Below, one piece after another: positions 57,000-64,000 of a DNA stretch of 64,000 bases (positions are counted from its first letter, which is position 1; each line of letters starts with the position of its first letter). The position numbers and the translations under genes were made by a program. Origin of the DNA: Burkholderiaceae bacterium (GTDB lineage: Bacteria; Pseudomonadota; Gammaproteobacteria; Burkholderiales; Burkholderiaceae_C). Location: contig JADMJJ010000036.1 in the NCBI GenBank assembly GCA_018780645.1, positions 1-64,000 of the forward strand, given 5' to 3'. A model generated the notes under the pieces. It was not told where the DNA came from and made no database searches. It saw only the letters and a program-made list of their open reading frames with translations.

Positions 57000-57824
57000 T
57001 CAGTCTTGGGTCGTCGCGGTGCTTGGATGGGTGCGGAAAAACCAGCGCCTCGCGCCGGTAGGCTCAAAGTGCCGCCACTGCGCCGGATCCTGCGCCAGCC
57101 GGTCGGCGATCGCATACAGAGCCACCGGGTTCAGGCCCAGGCCGACATGGCTGGCCTGCACCTCGATGTTCTCGGTGTGCGGCGCCGGCTCGTTGACGCT
57201 GCAGCGCCAGGCGACGATGCCGTCGCTGCGCGAGAAGATCGAGGTCGTGGGCACCGGCGGCGGCTTGCGCAACTCTTCCATCATCGCCGGATCATTCGAT
57301 TTGTGGCCACTGACCAGCTCGAAGAAGCGCCAGGCATTGGTGGCCCGCGGGTGGCCGGTGAACGGTGTGCCCAGCGTGATCACACAGCGCACCTGCTCGG
57401 GCAATTCCTTGGCCAGCTCGCGGGCATAGAGGCCGCCCAGACTCCAGCCGATCAGGCTGACCTTCTGGCCGTACTCGCGGTACAGCGCGCGCAGATCGGC
57501 CTGGCCCCGCTCCAGCACGCCCTTGCGCGGGCCGAAGTTGAAGCCCTGGCTCCAGGGTTGGGAGACATAACCCAGGCTGTCCAGAAAGCTGCGCAGCGGC
57601 GCGGTCGTCAGGTCATTGGCGCCCAGGCCCGGGAACACCAGTACCGGATGGCCATCGCCCCGCGGCAGGCGCCTGAGCCAGGGCATGGCGGCGAGCAGGG
57701 CCGCATATTCCCAGGGCGCGCGGCCCTCCAGCATCAGCAGCATGGCGCCGGGCGCGCGCAGATCGGCGAACGACGGGGATGGGTGGGCTTGGGTTTGAGG
57801 AGGCTTGCGCTTGCTTGCAGGCAT
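57000..57824 (-). CDS. Lipase/acyltransferase-like alpha/beta hydrolase
   Basis: A 274-residue hydrolase. HPVLVFPGLGANDLTTAPLR, YVSQPWSQGFNFGPRKGVL and nucleophile in LIGWSLGGLYARELA fit a lipase/PGAP1-like fold; the Asp in SRSDGIVAWR and His in ASHVGLGLNP complete the triad. It sits between a WS/DGAT gene (10 bp upstream) and another hydrolase, suggesting a role in neutral lipid or wax ester hydrolysis (inference). Confidence 0.85.
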   Translation of the reverse strand: MPASKRKPPQTQAHPSPSFADLRAPGAMLLMLEGRAPWEYAALLAAMPWLRRLPRGDGHPVLVFPGLGANDLTTAPLRSFLDSLGYVSQPWSQGFNFGPRKGVLERGQADLRALYREYGQKVSLIGWSLGGLYARELAKELPEQVRCVITLGTPFTGHPRATNAWRFFELVSGHKSNDPAMMEELRKPPPVPTTSIFSRSDGIVAWRCSVNEPAPHTENIEVQASHVGLGLNPVALYAIADRLAQDPAQWRHFEPTGARRWFFRTHPSTATTQD

Positions 57825-57833
57825 CGGCTGATC

Positions 57834-59399
57834 TTATCGGCTGGCTCGCTTCTGGGTTGGAGCGCTTGCCCTAGGTTCTTTTGTCGCCGGGGTGACAGCT
57901 TTTCGCGCCTTCTTGGCGGCTGGCGCTGCTTCGGCAGCAGGGGGCGGCAGCGCCGCAAACTCTGCAAAGGCCGCCTGCACATGCTGGCCCAGTTCCTCCA
58001 CCTCGGGCATGGCCTGGGCGCAGGCGATCAGGCCCATGTCCAGCGCATCGTTATAGGTCTGCACGGTGATGTTCAGGGCCATGCCGTGAACGACGATCGA
58101 GGTCGGGTAGTTCTTCAGCATCTTCGCGCCGGCCATGTACAGCGGCACGGTCGGACCGGGCACATTGGAGATCGCGACATTGGCGATAGGCGGGATCTTC
58201 TCGGCCACCCCGGCGCGCTTGTACAGCGCCGCCGCGCCTTCCATCAGCCAGGGCACGCCCAGCGACGGGAAGTCGGTCGGCATCAGCCCCTTGACGTGGT
58301 CCAGATTGCTCTTCATTGCCGCGCTGGCGGCCAGCACATGGGCCAGGCGCTTGCCCGGATCGGTGATGTGGGTGCCCAGGCTGAACACCGTCATCGAGGC
58401 CTGGTTGTTGGCCGTGGTGTCGCCCTTGGCGCGGGTCGACACCGGCACTGCCGCGATCAGCGACTTGCGCGGCAGCGGGCCGTGTTTGGCGAAGTAGCGC
58501 CGCAGCGCACCGCTGCAGATCATCAGCACCGCGTCGTTGAGGCTGGCGCCGTGGCGGCGGCGCACCGCATTCAGCTCGGCCAGCGGCAGACTGACACCGC
58601 AGAACACCCGCTGCGCCGACAGCGTGGCGTTCAGTCGCGTGCGCGGCGCCAGGCTCAGATTGCTGACGCCCTTGTCTACCGTAGCGACCTGCCCCTTGAC
58701 GCGCGCCATCATGTCCGCCACGACCCCGCCGGCCGCACCGCCGGCCGACTGCGCGGCCATCTGCGCCAGGGTGCTGACCGCGCCGGGCAGGGCCCTGGCG
58801 ATGTTCAGGGTCTGCTGCCACTGGCCGGCCAGCGCGCGGCGCAGCAGCTGGGTCGTGCCCGGTGCACTGCGGGCGGCTCGCGCCGGCATGTCGGGCAGTG
58901 CCCGGGGCTCCGGGGTCAGGTCGAGGATGGCATGGGCCAGTGCCACGGCCGCCTGGCCATCGACGGCCGCATGGTGGAGCTGGGTGTAGAGGCCGTAGCG
59001 CTTGGTGCCGGCTGGCCCGTTGGTCAGGCCCTCGAAGACATGGAACTTCCACAGCGGCCGGCTGCGGTCCAGCAGCACCGGATGCAGCAGGCCGACCTGC
59101 TGCTCCAGCTCGGCCTGGCCGCTGCCCCTGGGCAGCTTGATGGCGACGATGTGCTGGTCCAGATCCGGCGTCGCGTCGACCCAGGCCGGGCTGGCCAGGT
59201 TCATCGGCATCAGCGCCAGCTTGCGGCGCAGCGCCGGGGCCAACGGCAGGCGGCTGGCCATGTGCGCACGCAGGTCGCGGACATAGTTGCCGCGGTAGCC
59301 GGCCGGCAGCTCGAAGATGTGCAGCGCGCCCACATGCATGGGCATCTCGGGGGTTTCGAGGAACAGGAACGAGGCGTCCAATCCGGCAAGCTGCTTCAT
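57834..59399 (-). CDS. Wax ester synthase/diacylglycerol acyltransferase (WS/DGAT)
   Basis: Transfers fatty acyl-CoA to long-chain alcohols or diacylglycerol. 521 residues. The active-site motif HHAAVDG is at 142-148 (consensus HHxxxDG). LAGLDASFLFLETPEMPMHV at the start and LDRSRPLWKFHVFEGL, LNDAVLMICSGALRRYF, TDFPSLGVPWLMEG and ISNVPGPTVPLYMAGA match the family. The C-terminus is Lys/Ala-rich. It is followed by two hydrolase genes in the same direction, forming a neutral-lipid synthesis and turnover cluster. Confidence 0.93.
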   Translation of the reverse strand: MKQLAGLDASFLFLETPEMPMHVGALHIFELPAGYRGNYVRDLRAHMASRLPLAPALRRKLALMPMNLASPAWVDATPDLDQHIVAIKLPRGSGQAELEQQVGLLHPVLLDRSRPLWKFHVFEGLTNGPAGTKRYGLYTQLHHAAVDGQAAVALAHAILDLTPEPRALPDMPARAARSAPGTTQLLRRALAGQWQQTLNIARALPGAVSTLAQMAAQSAGGAAGGVVADMMARVKGQVATVDKGVSNLSLAPRTRLNATLSAQRVFCGVSLPLAELNAVRRRHGASLNDAVLMICSGALRRYFAKHGPLPRKSLIAAVPVSTRAKGDTTANNQASMTVFSLGTHITDPGKRLAHVLAASAAMKSNLDHVKGLMPTDFPSLGVPWLMEGAAALYKRAGVAEKIPPIANVAISNVPGPTVPLYMAGAKMLKNYPTSIVVHGMALNITVQTYNDALDMGLIACAQAMPEVEELGQHVQAAFAEFAALPPPAAEAAPAAKKARKAVTPATKEPRASAPTQKRASR

Positions 59400-59492
59400 C
59401 GCATATTCCCTGGTGCTGCGCATCGGGGTGCGCGCCTCGGGCCATGCTAGCCGCGCCCGCGCGGACGGGCGCAGGGGAGAACCCTAGCTGTT

Positions 59493-60290
59493 TCAGCGTG
59501 CCGCCTGCTTGGCCTGCAAGTAGATCGCGAACAGCTCCGCGTGCGACTTGACGCCAAGCTTGGTGTAGATGTGCTTGCGGTGGCCCTTGACCGTCTCGGG
59601 CGAGATCTTCAGCTTCTGCGCAATGCCCTTGGACGAGAAGCCGCTGAGCAGCAGCTGCACGATTTCAAGCTCGCGGTTGGTCAGATTGGACGAGCCCTTG
59701 GCCAGCGCGGTGGGCGCGTCGACGCCGTCGCTGCCGGGTTCGGCCGTTGAGTCATCGTCCTGCCATTCATGCAGCGCGGAGCGCTGCCGTATCAGGGCCA
59801 GCATCCAGGGCGTGATGGCGTTGAGCAGTGTCATGTCCTCGACGCTGTAACGGCGCTGGCTGCCCAGCGACAGTATCAGCACGCCGGCCCTGCCCAGCGG
59901 CAGATTGAACTGCACCTCGTCCATCACGATGTTGAGCTTGAAGTAGCGTTGGTAGTAGTCCTCGGCCTCGAAGCGGTCCGGGGCCACATCGTCGAGGCGC
60001 AGCAGGCCGGCACGCGGGTCGTCCAGGCAGGCGATGTAGAAGGGGTCGAGCAGGTAGAAGCCATTCAGGTAGTCCTGGAACAACTCGTCTGCACCGCCAC
60101 TGGCGCTTGGGCTCTCGGCAAACACCACCGGCCGGTGGTCGCGCGAGAACTGCAGCACGACCCAGTTGTCGAAGTGCAGCACATCGCCCAGGTAGCGGAT
60201 CAGGATGTTCCAGAAGTTTGGCTTGTCCAGCGCCTCGATCAGGCCGCCGATCAGGCGGTGCCAGACGGCGCTGTCTACGGCTTGCGTCAT
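59493..60290 (-). CDS. LuxR-family transcriptional regulator
   Basis: A 265-residue regulator. The C-terminal HTH (residues 195-260) reads LTNRELEIVQLLLSGFSSKG followed by IAQKLKISPETVKGHRKHIY and TKLGVKSHAELFAIY. The N-terminal ~190 residues are a PAS/GAF-like or unknown sensory domain, without the acyl-homoserine-lactone Trp/Tyr/Asp pattern that I can recognise. It lies downstream of the palindromic element at 60340-60605 and 93 bp before the WS/DGAT gene, so it may regulate either. Confidence 0.9.
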   Translation of the reverse strand: MTQAVDSAVWHRLIGGLIEALDKPNFWNILIRYLGDVLHFDNWVVLQFSRDHRPVVFAESPSASGGADELFQDYLNGFYLLDPFYIACLDDPRAGLLRLDDVAPDRFEAEDYYQRYFKLNIVMDEVQFNLPLGRAGVLILSLGSQRRYSVEDMTLLNAITPWMLALIRQRSALHEWQDDDSTAEPGSDGVDAPTALAKGSSNLTNRELEIVQLLLSGFSSKGIAQKLKISPETVKGHRKHIYTKLGVKSHAELFAIYLQAKQAAR

Positions 60291-60339
60291 GAAGGTTTGG
60301 TGGGGCTGGCTGAGTCAGTGGGCAGGATAGCAGGGGCGA

Positions 60340-60605
60340 GGGCCTGTTAACCCTCCGTCTGCCTGTGCGAGCAGGGCTGAAAGGGCCCCAATCTAGGCGG
60401 ACGACGACGCCCAGGCTGGCCGCCTGGGCTAGGAGTTCAACGACGAGTGGGGCCCTTTCAGCCCCACTCCCGAAGGGTTGCCACACAAATCGCCGTGCAC
60501 GTCGTTGCAAAGCCTCTCCGGGGGGGCTACCCCGGATTCGTTTTGCGCCTAGTTCACGGCCATTTGTGTGGCAACGCATCAGGCAGACGTAGGGTTAACA
60601 GGCCC
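60340..60605. mobile_element. 266-bp palindromic element with three nested stems (MITE or structured RNA)
   Basis: No open reading frame explains this. Terminal repeats GGGCCTGTTAACCCT plus CGTCTGCCTG (60340-60365) and 60580-60605 match 25 of 26 as inverted repeats. Inside, GGGCTGAAAGGGCCCCA (60374-60390) pairs perfectly with 60448-60464, with hairpin CCAGGC/GCCTGG at its tip (60411-60427), and GTTGCCACACAAAT (60477-60490) pairs perfectly with 60562-60575. An alternative stem GAGTGGGGC (60445-60453) with GCCCCACTC (60461-60469) competes with the second. No target-site duplication is seen. Confidence 0.8.
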
Positions 60606-62167
60606 TAGTCGCAATCGATGCCATGCGCCTGCAGGAACTCCGCCAACGGCGCCAGCTGCCGCTCGTAGAGCCGCCAGCGCTGCACCGACGAGCGGTACAG
60701 CGGCTGGCGCACCTGGCTGGCGCTGGCGGTGGCGGCCGGCGTGGCGTTCTGGTGGAAATCGAGGCAGGCCGCCTCCCAGGGCAGGCCGCAGTGCCGCAGC
60801 AGCGCGCGGCTGACCGCTTCCTGCTGCTCGACCAGCTGCTCGTAATCCACGTCGTGGAAGCTGTCCGGCACCGTGTCGCGCCAGTGCTGCATCAGCCGGT
60901 GGTAGGCCAGGTAGTAGTGGCCGAGATCGGCCAGACTGTATGAGAAGGGATAGCCCATGCGGAACAGCGTCTTGAACATCGCGAAGCAGCTGTCCAGCGG
61001 ATGGCGGCGCAGGTGTACGACCTTGGCTCCGGGCAGGGCAAGGTGGATCAGCCCCAGGTAGAGGAAGTTTGCCGGCGTCTTGTTCAGCAGCAACGGCGCA
61101 GCGGGGCCATGGCTCTCCAGCGCAGTGCGATACAGACCGCCCAGTCGCGCGAAGTCCAGGCTGGCCGACCGGTCAATCATCTCCAGCTTGCCACCGGGGC
61201 CGCTGGCCAGCTGCATCAGCGCGAAGGCGAACGAGTTGATCTCGCCCAGACTCTTGACTTGGCTGTGCGAGCTGAGGATGCGGTCCACCAATGTGGTGCC
61301 GCTTCGCGGCAGGCCCAGCACGAACAGCGAGGGCTCCGCCCCGGCCTGTGGCACCCGACGCTGCAAGACCTCGGCGCTGAACACCTTGGCAATGCGCTGC
61401 ATCGCCGCCACGTCATGCTCGACGCGATAGGCGAGCCGGCTGCGCCGATGTTGGGCTGCGGTGCTCAGCGCTTCGAAGGCGCGCTCATGCTCCTTCAGGT
61501 CCTCGTACTCCTTGGCCAGCGCATAGCCTAGCGGCACACGGCCGGGGTGGTCGGCGGGCAGGCGGGCCAGCGTGGCGTTCAGCTCGTCGAGGTGGTGGTT
61601 GTCGGCCTTCCAGGTACGCAGGGTCGAGCGGTTCTGGTAGGCGTCATGGTCGCCCGGGCGCAGCGTGATCACGCGGGTGTACAGGGCCTCGGCCCTGGCG
61701 GTCTCGCCCATCGCCACGCAGGACGAGGCCAGGTTGTACAGCGTGGCCGGATCATCCGGCTGCCGCGTGTGGGCGCGCTCGTAGCAGCGGTGCGCGTCGT
61801 CATGCCGGGCGCAGTGCAGGTACAGCGAGGCCACATGCTGGAGCAGGCGGCCATCCTGCTGCGCGGCCTGTTCCATCGCGGCCAGCCGCGCGCAGGCGGC
61901 ATCGATGCGGCCACGGTAGATGTGGCTCTCCACCACCCGGGTCTGCGCGGTGATGTCGCCGGGCGCCAGTTGCACCGCGCGCTCGGCGGCGGCCAGCATC
62001 GCGTCGAAATCGCCCAGCTGCTGGAACACCTGGCTGGCGGCCAACTGCTGCGCTGCCGAGTCCGATTGCGCCAGCGGCTCGCACAGCCGCCGGGCTTTGT
62101 CGCTGCGGCCTTGCTGCAGTTGGGCCTGGATCTCCTTGAGGAGGGGCGGCAACAGGCTGTCGTTCAT
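60605..62167 (-). CDS. TPR-containing sulfotransferase
   Basis: A 520-residue protein: TPR-like helices to about residue 240 (MLAAAERAVQLAPGD, ATLYNLASSCVAMGETARAE), then a PAPS-dependent sulfotransferase domain with the 5'-PSB loop LGLPRSGTTLVDRILSSH and the 3'-PB RRHPLDSCFAMFKTL. No signal peptide; cytosolic. The ATG at 62167 is preferred. Its stop codon TAG (60605-60607) touches the palindromic element. It follows a TonB receptor by 28 bp, a pairing also seen in Sphingomonads and Xanthomonads. Confidence 0.88.
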   Translation of the reverse strand: MNDSLLPPLLKEIQAQLQQGRSDKARRLCEPLAQSDSAAQQLAASQVFQQLGDFDAMLAAAERAVQLAPGDITAQTRVVESHIYRGRIDAACARLAAMEQAAQQDGRLLQHVASLYLHCARHDDAHRCYERAHTRQPDDPATLYNLASSCVAMGETARAEALYTRVITLRPGDHDAYQNRSTLRTWKADNHHLDELNATLARLPADHPGRVPLGYALAKEYEDLKEHERAFEALSTAAQHRRSRLAYRVEHDVAAMQRIAKVFSAEVLQRRVPQAGAEPSLFVLGLPRSGTTLVDRILSSHSQVKSLGEINSFAFALMQLASGPGGKLEMIDRSASLDFARLGGLYRTALESHGPAAPLLLNKTPANFLYLGLIHLALPGAKVVHLRRHPLDSCFAMFKTLFRMGYPFSYSLADLGHYYLAYHRLMQHWRDTVPDSFHDVDYEQLVEQQEAVSRALLRHCGLPWEAACLDFHQNATPAATASASQVRQPLYRSSVQRWRLYERQLAPLAEFLQAHGIDCD

Positions 62168-62195
62168 GCGCGTCAGCCTATCACCGGCCCCGCGA

Positions 62196-64000
62196 TCAGA
62201 ACGCGTAAGCGACCGACACCCCAACCGTGCGTGGTTGCGAGATGAAGACCTTGGAGCCGTTGCCGTGGTAGTTCTGGCTCGGGTCTGTGCCCATATGCTG
62301 CTCCAGGAATCCCCCGGTGATGCCAGCGCTGTTGGTCAGGTTCTTCACGTACAGCGAGGCGCTCCATTTGTCGCCGCTCAGCGTGGAGCTCAGACCCAGC
62401 AGCGAGAAGCCCGGCCAGGTGCGCTTGTACTTGTCCAGCGCCGAGATCGCATTCTCGATCGGGCCCTGGTAGTAGATGCCCAGGCGGTTGGTCCACAGCA
62501 GGCCGCTTGGCAGATTGAAGGCATGCTCCAGCGAGGCACTGATGGTGTTGCGTGCGGTGCCGGGCAGGCGCGTGCCGGCCGGGGCGACGACGACGCTGGG
62601 CTTGTCCACCCGCAGCACCGGATCGATCAGCTTGGCGTCGACAAAGGCATAGCTGAAGCCATAGCGCCAGTCGGCGCCGAGGCTGCCGCTGAGTTCGACC
62701 TCGATGCCCTGGCTGCGTGCCCGGCCGCCGTTCTGCGCCGCGAAGAAGCCCCAGTTGGGCGTGCTGGTCTCGACCTGCACATTCTTCCAGTCGATGTAGA
62801 AGGCCGAGATGTTGTACTTGAAGCTGTCGCTGGCGCCCTTGATGCCCAGCTCGTAGTTGGTGTTGGTGTCGGGCGCGTAGCTCTGGTAGGTCGCGCTTTC
62901 CTTGAAATTGCCGGTCAGCGGCACGGCATTCGCGCCGCCGCGCCGGAAGCCCTCGGACACGGTGGCGTAGAGCATCTGCCGCTCGGCCAGGTCGTAGGAC
63001 ACATTGGCCTTGAACAGATGGCCCTTGTCGCGCTGGCTGAACACCGATTGCTCCGGCGCCATGCCCCAGGCCGGAACGCCCATCGTCGTGTCGTTGCTGA
63101 ACTTGTTGTCGAAGAAGCGCACGCCGCCGGTGGCGCGCAGCTTCGGGCTGAGGTGATAGGTCAGCTCGCCGTACAGCGCACTGTCCTTGAAGTTCTGCGT
63201 GCGCGTGTACAGGAAGTCGTTCTCGTTGACCAGAAAGTTGCCCGGCACGATCTGGTCGGCCCAGGCCTTGAGCCCGCGCAGATAGCTCATCTGGCTGGCC
63301 TGCAGGTCCTGGTCCTGGAAGAAGGCGCCGACGATGTAGTCCACCGCGCCACCCTTCTTCGAGATCAGGCGCAGCTCCTGCACCAGGGCCTTGTCGCCAT
63401 AGCCGCGCACGGCCGAGGCCATCGGCCGCGGGTAGTTGTAGTAGAAGTCGCGCAGCCAGTTGTTCTTGGCATAGAAGCCGGTGTTTTCGGACGCGCTGCT
63501 GCCGCTTTGCTCGTAGTGCGAGGTGGCGCTGGTCAGGGTGGCGAAGCCCAGGTCCAGCTCCATCTCCAGGCTCGTGAGGCTGACGTCGCGGGTGGACGGC
63601 TCCAGCTGCACCGAGCCGTTCTCGTATTTGCCGTAGGGCAGGCCGCTGCCGTTATTGCCCTGGGTGGGCTGGCGCCGGCCGCCGATGTCGTCCGACTGGG
63701 TCTGGTACGTCAAGGTGGCCGAGAAGGTCTGGTTGGGCTTGAACAGCAGGGCGATGCGGCCGTAGCTGATGTCCACCGTGTCGGCGTCTTTCTTGACGTC
63801 GTAGGCGGCGGTCGGGTCCTTCAGGCCCTTGGGCGCCAGCGGCACGCCCTTGGTATCGAGCTGGTAGATGTTGACGTAGTCGATCACGCCGGCGTTCCTG
63901 ACCTTGCCGGCCGTCACCCGCGCGGCCAGCGTGCTGCCCAGCGGCACATTGAGCATCAGGTCGCCGGTGGTGTTGTGGCCGCCCGAGCCGTCGGTCTTGC
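62196..64000 (-). CDS. TonB-dependent outer-membrane receptor (partial, N-terminus outside window)
   Basis: Beta-barrel receptor for iron chelates or carbohydrates; about 600 C-terminal residues are visible and the frame runs off the right end. Barrel-strand features: alternating aromatic strands such as FSATLTYQTQSDD, YELGIKGASDSFKYNISAFY, GIEVELSGSLGADWRYGFSY, and the terminal KVFISQPRTVGVSVAYAF with C-terminal Phe, the BAM signal. The plug domain is upstream of the window. With the TPR-sulfotransferase downstream it looks like an uptake-linked operon. Confidence 0.92.
   Translation of the reverse strand, partial: KTDGSGGHNTTGDLMLNVPLGSTLAARVTAGKVRNAGVIDYVNIYQLDTKGVPLAPKGLKDPTAAYDVKKDADTVDISYGRIALLFKPNQTFSATLTYQTQSDDIGGRRQPTQGNNGSGLPYGKYENGSVQLEPSTRDVSLTSLEMELDLGFATLTSATSHYEQSGSSASENTGFYAKNNWLRDFYYNYPRPMASAVRGYGDKALVQELRLISKKGGAVDYIVGAFFQDQDLQASQMSYLRGLKAWADQIVPGNFLVNENDFLYTRTQNFKDSALYGELTYHLSPKLRATGGVRFFDNKFSNDTTMGVPAWGMAPEQSVFSQRDKGHLFKANVSYDLAERQMLYATVSEGFRRGGANAVPLTGNFKESATYQSYAPDTNTNYELGIKGASDSFKYNISAFYIDWKNVQVETSTPNWGFFAAQNGGRARSQGIEVELSGSLGADWRYGFSYAFVDAKLIDPVLRVDKPSVVVAPAGTRLPGTARNTISASLEHAFNLPSGLLWTNRLGIYYQGPIENAISALDKYKRTWPGFSLLGLSSTLSGDKWSASLYVKNLTNSAGITGGFLEQHMGTDPSQNYHGNGSKVFISQPRTVGVSVAYAF

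Overview
The window is GC-rich, densely coded DNA of a betaproteobacterium, most likely Burkholderiales and perhaps the Roseateles/Rubrivivax/Leptothrix neighbourhood. The evidence is OxyR and RecG close together, ArgP/ArgO, RlmJ, a GTP-type PEP carboxykinase, several PEP-CTERM proteins, many LysR regulators and lipoproteins with Gly/Ala-rich starts. I see no rRNA, tRNA, CRISPR array, phage or complete insertion sequence. It reads as a chromosomal segment with local gene decay, truncated at both ends (prfC on the left, a TonB-dependent receptor on the right).

Layout. 0-8.2 kb: prfC, a membrane-anchored unknown, Dps, a WYL regulator, two PEP-CTERM exported proteins (phytase-like esterase and metalloprotease), a LysE-type exporter. 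8.6-14 kb: OxyR and RecG, separated by an ABC ATPase that lacks the Walker A lysine and by two tandem lipoprotein cyclophilins. 14-18.3 kb: an eRF1-like/DksA-like pair, queA and tgt (queuosine tRNA modification); queA carries an in-frame 84-bp repeat-like insert. 18.4-24.9 kb: secretory lipase, a coupled GST-ligA-ligB ring-cleavage operon, a CAAX-protease-related protein of the PEP-CTERM system, RlmJ, an Old Yellow Enzyme, a MOSC protein. 25-39.5 kb: pckG with a terminator-like leader, regulators, UPF0149 proteins, argP/argO-dadA, an Hsp70-like protein, a candidate structured small RNA, a DJ-1/PfpI protein and mmsA. 39.6-53.7 kb: two diguanylate cyclase-type proteins, an mscS pseudogene, SDR, RlpA-SPOR, GAF, FAH hydrolase, nadC, an esterase-TetR pair, an MBL hydrolase, two decayed genes (FecR and OmpA-like), GST and a GGDEF/EAL phosphodiesterase. 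53.9-64 kb: fusA, two alpha/beta hydrolases beside a wax-ester/diacylglycerol acyltransferase, a LuxR regulator, a 266-bp highly palindromic element, a TPR-sulfotransferase and a TonB receptor.

Functional links. oxyR, dps and perhaps the cyclophilins suggest stress handling. queA and tgt act in one pathway. ArgP faces ArgO, its classical target. The two PEP-CTERM substrates and the CAAX-protease-related protein imply an exosortase elsewhere. Three proteins point to cyclic di-GMP signalling. The WS/DGAT enzyme with two hydrolases looks like a neutral-lipid module.

The most unusual non-coding signals are the 266-bp element at 60340-60605 with nested, mutually exclusive stems, the in-frame insert in queA, the hairpin chain ending in a strong terminator at 36061-36201, the terminator-like leader before pckG, and a small family of dispersed hairpins (11.1, 14.9, 30.1 and possibly 53.9 kb). 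Function calls rest on sequence recognition without database searches.
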